Assembly (NCBI GenBank): GCA_016212095.1 | Contig: JACRHH010000001.1 | Span: 62,001 to 126,000, forward strand | From: Nitrospirota bacterium | GTDB lineage: Bacteria; Nitrospirota; Thermodesulfovibrionia; SZUA-242 | Direction: 5' to 3' | Length of the DNA stretch: 64,000 bases | Part shown: positions 59,803-64,000 of the stretch, piece after piece | How positions within the stretch are numbered: position 1 is the stretch's first letter | How the letters are laid out: every line of letters begins with the position of its first letter | Program-made: the position numbers and the translations under genes | Notes under the pieces: generated by a model | The model's database searches: none | The model's input: the letters and a program-made list of their open reading frames with translations, nothing else | Told to the model about the DNA's origin: nothing

Positions 59803-61182
59803 TTATTTACTGCCCGAATTGGCCTTCCTGGAGACCCAGTCGGCTATATTCCTCTGCCTGACCCTGCTGATCGCAAGCGCGCCCGGCGGCACATCGGCTG
59901 TTATTGTCGATCCGGCCCCCACATAAGCGCCATCGCCCACGGTCACCGGCGCGACAAGCTGGGTGTCGCTTCCTATGAAAACGCCATCGCCTATCGTGGT
60001 TTTGTGCTTCTTCTTTCCGTCGTAGTTGCAGGTTATGGTTCCAGCGCCGATGTTCACGTTCCTGCCGATCTGCGCGTCGCCAAGGTAGCTCAGATGCGAC
60101 GCCTTGGCCCCATCCTCCATCACCGCCTTTTTAAGCTCTACGAAGTTTCCAACCTTCACATCATTCTTGAGCACCGACCCCGGCCTGATATGCGCAAACG
60201 GGCCGACCGAACAACCGTCGCCCACAGTGCTTTCCTCGATAAGCGTGCTGTCCTTCACCTTCACCCTGTTGCCGATAACCGCGTTAACCAGCCGAACCCC
60301 CGGATAGATGACGCAGCCCTCGCCAATGCTTGAAGCTCCCTCGATCACCACGTTCGGATAGATTACCGTGTCGCGCCCGACAGCTATTCCCGGCTGAATG
60401 AACGCGCTTTCCGGATGCATCACGGTAACGCCTGAGTCCATCAGATCGTTCAGCATCCTGCGGCGCAGAATGGCTGCCGCGCCCGCAAGCTCGCGCCTGC
60501 TGTTTACGCCAAAGAGGTCTTCCTCGTCAACAACGTATCCGCCCACCTTCATCCCGGCAGAAACAGCAAGCCCCACCATGTCGGTCAGATAATACTCGCC
60601 TGCGGCGTTATTGTTCGTGATCCGCTCCAGAAGCGGCAGAACCTCCGGTTCGATCACATATATGCCGCCGTTGACTTCCGTTATGGCAAGCTGCTGCGGC
60701 GTTGCGTCTTTCTTCTCCACAATGCCCAGAATGCGCGAGCCGTCACGGATTATGCGCCCGTATGAGCCGGGGGCGTTGGTTATGAACGTGCCGACGGTAA
60801 GGGCGTTTTTCGATTTCCTGTGCGCGGCGATGAAATTCTTCAGGGTTTCGGTTCTGGTAAGCGGCATGTCGCCGTTTATCACCAACACAATGCCGTCGAA
60901 GCCGCGAATCGGCTCAATGCCTGTTTTGAAGGCGTCGGCGGTTCCGAGCATCTGCTTCTGCGTGGCAAAGACAAGGCCGCGCTCCGAACTGAACGCCGCC
61001 TCCACCTTGTCGCCCTGATGGCCCACCACAACCGAGATAACCGACGGCTTGAGCGGCTTCACAGCCTCAAGCGGCCAGGAGAGCATCGGTCGTCCAAGAA
61101 TGGGATGCAGCACCTTTGCCATGCCGGATTTCATCCGCGTGCCAAGACCGGCGGCAAGAATTACGGCAGCAAGTTTTTTCAT
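59803..61182 (-). CDS. glmU: bifunctional N-acetylglucosamine-1-phosphate uridyltransferase / glucosamine-1-phosphate acetyltransferase
   Basis: Protein of 459 residues. The pyrophosphorylase half has LAAGLGTRMKSGMAKVLHP and VINGDMPL; the left-handed beta-helix half (about 250-450) has hexapeptide repeats and HLSYLGDAQIGRNVNIGAGTI. It completes UDP-GlcNAc synthesis for peptidoglycan and LPS. It is the first gene of the glmU-glmS unit. Confidence 0.96.
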   Translation of the reverse strand: MKKLAAVILAAGLGTRMKSGMAKVLHPILGRPMLSWPLEAVKPLKPSVISVVVGHQGDKVEAAFSSERGLVFATQKQMLGTADAFKTGIEPIRGFDGIVLVINGDMPLTRTETLKNFIAAHRKSKNALTVGTFITNAPGSYGRIIRDGSRILGIVEKKDATPQQLAITEVNGGIYVIEPEVLPLLERITNNNAAGEYYLTDMVGLAVSAGMKVGGYVVDEEDLFGVNSRRELAGAAAILRRRMLNDLMDSGVTVMHPESAFIQPGIAVGRDTVIYPNVVIEGASSIGEGCVIYPGVRLVNAVIGNRVKVKDSTLIEESTVGDGCSVGPFAHIRPGSVLKNDVKVGNFVELKKAVMEDGAKASHLSYLGDAQIGRNVNIGAGTITCNYDGKKKHKTTIGDGVFIGSDTQLVAPVTVGDGAYVGAGSTITADVPPGALAISRVRQRNIADWVSRKANSGSK

Positions 61183-61319
61183 GTCTGGTGAATTACGCCG
61201 CGAATGCTCATTCAGCTCCTCCGTTTTTCTATATATTTCGGCTGAAATGTTTCATGGATTGGCTATTCTACAACGAAAACCGGACTGATTGCACGCAGCC
61301 CACGCAAAAACCGGAACAA

Positions 61320-61353
61320 AAAGCCCGCCTTCCGAAAACGAAAGGCGGGCTTT
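61320..61353 (-). terminator. rho-independent terminator of octaheme cytochrome gene
   Basis: AAAGCCCGCCTT (61320-61331) pairs with AAGGCGGGCTTT (61342-61353). Read on the minus strand the GC-rich stem is followed by TTTTTG, and it lies 22 bp past the stop at 61376. Confidence 0.8.
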
Positions 61354-61375
61354 AAGCTGGCGCTATGTTGCGCTG

Positions 61376-62608
61376 TTACTTCTTGCCGTGCTCGGCCCGA
61401 AGCTTTGCGGCCTCGTCCTTGATCTTCTGCAGCGTTTCCTTCATCGGAGCCCATCCGTACCAGTGCATGTAGTCCGGGTTCATGTGAAATGCGCCCTGAA
61501 ACGCCCTCATGCGGTATTCAAGAAACATCACATACAGATCTTGCTCCACAGAGCTTTTGGCCTCGTAGAACTGAAGCAGATCCGGCGCTGTTGTCCATCC
61601 CGCCGGTTTTTTGAGGATGCCGTCGCGATACAAACCTTGCACCTCGCGAATGGCCTCTGCCATGATTTTATCGACGTCCTTCACCACAGCGTCGCCAGCG
61701 TCAAGCTGGCCCTTCGCATATGTTGCGCCGTGACACTGCGCGCAGATGGCGGTCATCTTGTCGCGCTCCTTCTGGAATTCCTCTTTTGTCAGCCGCGCAA
61801 CACGGCCAGCCTTCACAACATCCAGCCTGCCTGTCGCGCCGCCCTTTTCATCGAGCACCCCAAGCGCCTGCAGAATGGCAACCCTGTCGTTCAGCCAGTC
61901 CTTGTCATCCTCCGGAAGCCGGAGCGCAAGAAAGCCCCATGAGGTAAGAACGTTGTGATCGCCGCCCTGCATGTGGCAGGTCTGACATGTTGGCGCGCGC
62001 TTGCTGCCCTTGCCCTCGATCTGCCAGATGGTTCCATGCTTGGAGGTTGACCACATCTCCCACTGCGGATGGTCGAAACCCATGTGGCATGTCATGCATG
62101 CGCGCGGATCCTGAGCCTCCGATTTCTTGAACGAATGGCGAGTGTGGCACGAATCGCACTGCGCGTGTCCGTAGCGATATTCGGCTTTCTCGGCATCGCC
62201 CTTCGCGCCGATCTTGTGGCAGGCCGAACATCCCTTGTAGCCCTCGCCGCTTACGCCCTTCGACTGATGGCCCCACATAGGCATCGCGCTCGATGCCACC
62301 CACGCCAGATTGTGCTTGCCCGCCTTGAACTGCCCGGTCTGCTTGCTGTGGCATCCGGCGCATGTGTCGGGCGTCGGCATCGTCGCCAGCCTGGCGTCGT
62401 CCATCTTCGTGTGCTTCGATCCGTGGCATGTTGAGCAATCGACGCCCTTTTTCGACATTTTGCCCTCAAGATACTGCTCGACAACCCCCGGAGTGACCTT
62501 CTTGTGGCAGTCCACGCAGGCGCTTCCACCCTTGGCGGCCCATGCCGCGCCGGACATCATGAAGACCACCGCAAACACCAACGCCGCTTTCCATAACGAT
62601 TTTCCCAT
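61376..62608 (-). CDS. octaheme c-type cytochrome, hydroxylamine-oxidoreductase-like
   Basis: Protein of 410 residues from ATG 62608, chosen for AGGAGG 6 nt upstream and the signal peptide that follows (ALVFAVVFMMSGAAWA). Eight CxxCH motifs: CVDCH, CSTCH, CAGCH, CSACH, CDSCH, CMTCH, CQTCH, CAQCH. Heme spacing and the C-terminal helical region with MNPDYMHWYGWAPM resemble the HAO family, whose members oxidise hydroxylamine or reduce nitrite. Tyr residues in that segment are candidates for the family's heme cross-link, which needs alignment. No haoB or NapC-type quinol oxidase is adjacent. A single gene with its own terminator. Confidence 0.82.
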   Translation of the reverse strand: MGKSLWKAALVFAVVFMMSGAAWAAKGGSACVDCHKKVTPGVVEQYLEGKMSKKGVDCSTCHGSKHTKMDDARLATMPTPDTCAGCHSKQTGQFKAGKHNLAWVASSAMPMWGHQSKGVSGEGYKGCSACHKIGAKGDAEKAEYRYGHAQCDSCHTRHSFKKSEAQDPRACMTCHMGFDHPQWEMWSTSKHGTIWQIEGKGSKRAPTCQTCHMQGGDHNVLTSWGFLALRLPEDDKDWLNDRVAILQALGVLDEKGGATGRLDVVKAGRVARLTKEEFQKERDKMTAICAQCHGATYAKGQLDAGDAVVKDVDKIMAEAIREVQGLYRDGILKKPAGWTTAPDLLQFYEAKSSVEQDLYVMFLEYRMRAFQGAFHMNPDYMHWYGWAPMKETLQKIKDEAAKLRAEHGKK

Positions 62609-62827
62609 CCGAATCCTCCTAAACGACCGCGCATTTTTACCGGTGAATACCGATACACCCCCCAACCACTCCACGGCCCCATCATACTCCGGAATATTCT
62701 ACGCAGCCAGTTTTTTACGGCTATGACATGGATCATAAATATCCTCAAGAAAACCCCATGGCAGACCGAAAGGAATGAACCGGTGGCCGGAAAACGGCAT
62801 CCGGCATATGCTTTCAGGAGGAAAATA

Positions 62828-63583
62828 ATGAACAAATCCCTCATGTTATCCCTCTCACTGCTTTTCCTTGCCGCTACGATCGGAAACAGTTTTGCCGATG
62901 AAATCCGGGTGGGCGCGGGTGCTGCTCCGTCAAGCGCCGTGCTGAAACCGGTGAAGGAGCATTTCGAAAGCGCCACGGGCATAAAGCTTGTGCATCTTGA
63001 GCAGGGGCCGAAGCTTGCTCTGCAAGGCGTAATCAAGGGCGAACTCGATGTTGCGGGAGCCGGTGTGAGTTTCGACGAATGGATTGCCCTGATGAAAAAG
63101 GAAGGCGTCGAAGTGAAGGCAGATGAACTTCGATCCTTTATTGTAGGCAAAAGCAGGGCTGTTGCCATGATCAACAAGTCGAACCCGGTCAAGAGCCTGA
63201 CCAAGGCGCAACTCAAGGACATTTTTAGCGGCAAGGCGTTGAACTGGAAGGATGTGGGCGGAAGCGACATGCCGATTTTGGTTGTTTTCGCCAAGCTCAC
63301 GCCGGGCATGAACTCGCTGTATGTAAACCGCGTGCTGGACGGAACCCCGATCACAAAAGAGGCTCTCGATGTTTCAACCGGGCCGGATCTGCGGCAGGCC
63401 GTCGCTTCCAACACGGAGGCCATCGGCATATCGGCAGTTGGCGTTGCCGACGACTCGGTGACCGTGCCTGAGCAGCCTGAAGCCTCCAGCGACATCACGT
63501 TCATTACACGCGGCGAGCCGTCCGCAAACGTTAAAAAACTTATTGAGTTCATAACAGGCGCAGGGCGCAAGTATCTGAAATGA
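62828..63583 (+). CDS. PstS-like periplasmic substrate-binding protein
   Basis: Protein of 251 residues from ATG 62828 with AGGAGG upstream and a signal peptide ending NSFADE. The fold is that of PstS-like phosphate-binding proteins (IRVGAGAAPSSAVL, SRAVAMINKSNPVKSLTKAQLKDIFSGKALNW, EAIGISAVG). No pst transporter genes follow; the next gene, 41 bp on, is a chemoreceptor. It may deliver ligand to that receptor rather than to a transporter (inference). Specificity for phosphate is not certain. Confidence 0.85.
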   Translation: MNKSLMLSLSLLFLAATIGNSFADEIRVGAGAAPSSAVLKPVKEHFESATGIKLVHLEQGPKLALQGVIKGELDVAGAGVSFDEWIALMKKEGVEVKADELRSFIVGKSRAVAMINKSNPVKSLTKAQLKDIFSGKALNWKDVGGSDMPILVVFAKLTPGMNSLYVNRVLDGTPITKEALDVSTGPDLRQAVASNTEAIGISAVGVADDSVTVPEQPEASSDITFITRGEPSANVKKLIEFITGAGRKYLK

Positions 63584-63624
63584 TTTAACCGTTAGTTTCG
63601 GTTTTGCCTCGAAGTGGGGAGTTT

Positions 63625-64000
63625 ATGACAATAAAAACAAAGCTTGGCCTTAACGTGATAATTATTATTGCGGCGGTGGCAACCGTTGCCGCCGCAAGCA
63701 TCATCGGCATGGGATTCATCAAGGACAGGTTGATGCATCTCACCGAACGCAGCACTCCGTATCAGTTAAGAGCCATAGAGCTTCAGCGCGCGATGCAGGG
63801 AGCCGCTTCAAGCCTGATCGAGGTCGGCATGTCGCGCACAAGGGAGGAGTTCAATGCTGCGCGCTCTGCTTCCGAAAAGGCTCTTTCCGCGGTAAGGAAT
63901 GCGCAGGATGCGGTGAACGCGCTGTCCGACGGAGCCGGAACGGATGCGCATGGCGAGCTGAAGAACATGGCAGCCGGTTTGTTCAACGTGACCGACGAGC
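63625..64000 (+). CDS. methyl-accepting chemotaxis protein, N-terminal part (runs off right edge)
   Basis: Open frame from ATG 63625 (ribosome site GGGAG) to the window end, at least 125 residues. MTIKTKLGLNVIIIIAAVATVAAASIIG forms in short pieces the cytoplasmic lead and first membrane segment, after which comes a helical periplasmic sensor region (MHLTERSTPYQLRAIELQ, GMSRTREEFNAARSASEKAL) of the four-helix-bundle type. The signalling domain lies outside the window. It is probably co-transcribed with the binding-protein gene upstream. Confidence 0.75.
   Translation, partial: MTIKTKLGLNVIIIIAAVATVAAASIIGMGFIKDRLMHLTERSTPYQLRAIELQRAMQGAASSLIEVGMSRTREEFNAARSASEKALSAVRNAQDAVNALSDGAGTDAHGELKNMAAGLFNVTDE

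Overview
The window reads as a chromosomal segment of a GC-rich, anaerobic, respiring bacterium of the Desulfuromonadota/Geobacter type or a near relative. The assignment is inference. It rests on three large multiheme c-type cytochromes that mix CxxCH with CxxxxCH heme motifs, a porin-cytochrome conduit, an octaheme cytochrome of the hydroxylamine-oxidoreductase kind, a sensor kinase with its own heme c motif, and a very dense His-Asp signalling complement including a c-di-GMP synthase and an HD-GYP protein. I see no integrase, transposase, phage module or CRISPR array.

Layout. 1-6923 (minus) is one tightly packed signalling operon: PAS histidine kinase, REC-PAS protein, REC-HD-GYP protein, MglA-type GTPase, second kinase and a further response regulator that runs off the left edge. 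7071-8383 holds an unknown gene, a HEPN/HepT-like gene and a small metal-binding HMA protein. 8483-10504 is the heme-c sensor kinase, followed by tRNA-Leu(UAA) and a tandem hairpin repeat. 11007-15498 (minus) encodes a beta-barrel, a pentaheme lipoprotein and a 929-residue cytochrome of about 23-26 hemes. 15609-18330 holds gmhA, an Fn3-like lipoprotein and argH. 18897-25452 is an enhancer-binding regulator plus nucleotide-sugar genes (rfbB, ugd, a UDP-glucuronate epimerase-like gene), cysQ and rimI, interrupted by an MNT/HEPN pair and followed by a ParE pair.

26011-28807 is tsaB, a slipin and a long NfeD protease; 28952-30913 is a diguanylate cyclase and queE. 31057-36050 is an accessory patch: an AbrB/PIN module, a large helicase-nuclease with palindromic repeats in its linker, a Phd/RelE module and a decayed, reordered duplication of neighbouring sequence. 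36107-39417 (minus) holds CheV, a PAS kinase and two genes for a cysteine-rich 'two-CW' domain, one fused to a receiver. The same domain sits inside the 681-residue kinase of the first operon. 39721-42742 is an ABC exporter of the MacB/FtsX type. 42780-45279 has a short gene, a PolB-like exonuclease, a methyltransferase and a CopG/PIN module. 45354-50722 encodes three polytopic GT-C/TPR proteins beside a 1303-residue multiheme cytochrome (50828-54739). 55004-61182 is housekeeping (panD, gatC, a UvrD-like helicase with altered motifs, glmS, glmU). The window ends with an octaheme cytochrome, a PstS-like binding protein and the start of a chemoreceptor.

Main themes. (1) Extracellular electron transfer, with outer-membrane conduits and possible glycosylation of surface cytochromes. 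(2) Redox- or metal-tuned signalling built from a heme-c kinase, cysteine-bearing PAS domains and the two-CW domain; this recurring cysteine module is the best candidate for an under-described system. (3) Five or six toxin-antitoxin modules between housekeeping genes. (4) Short palindromes that appear to have been accepted inside coding sequence.
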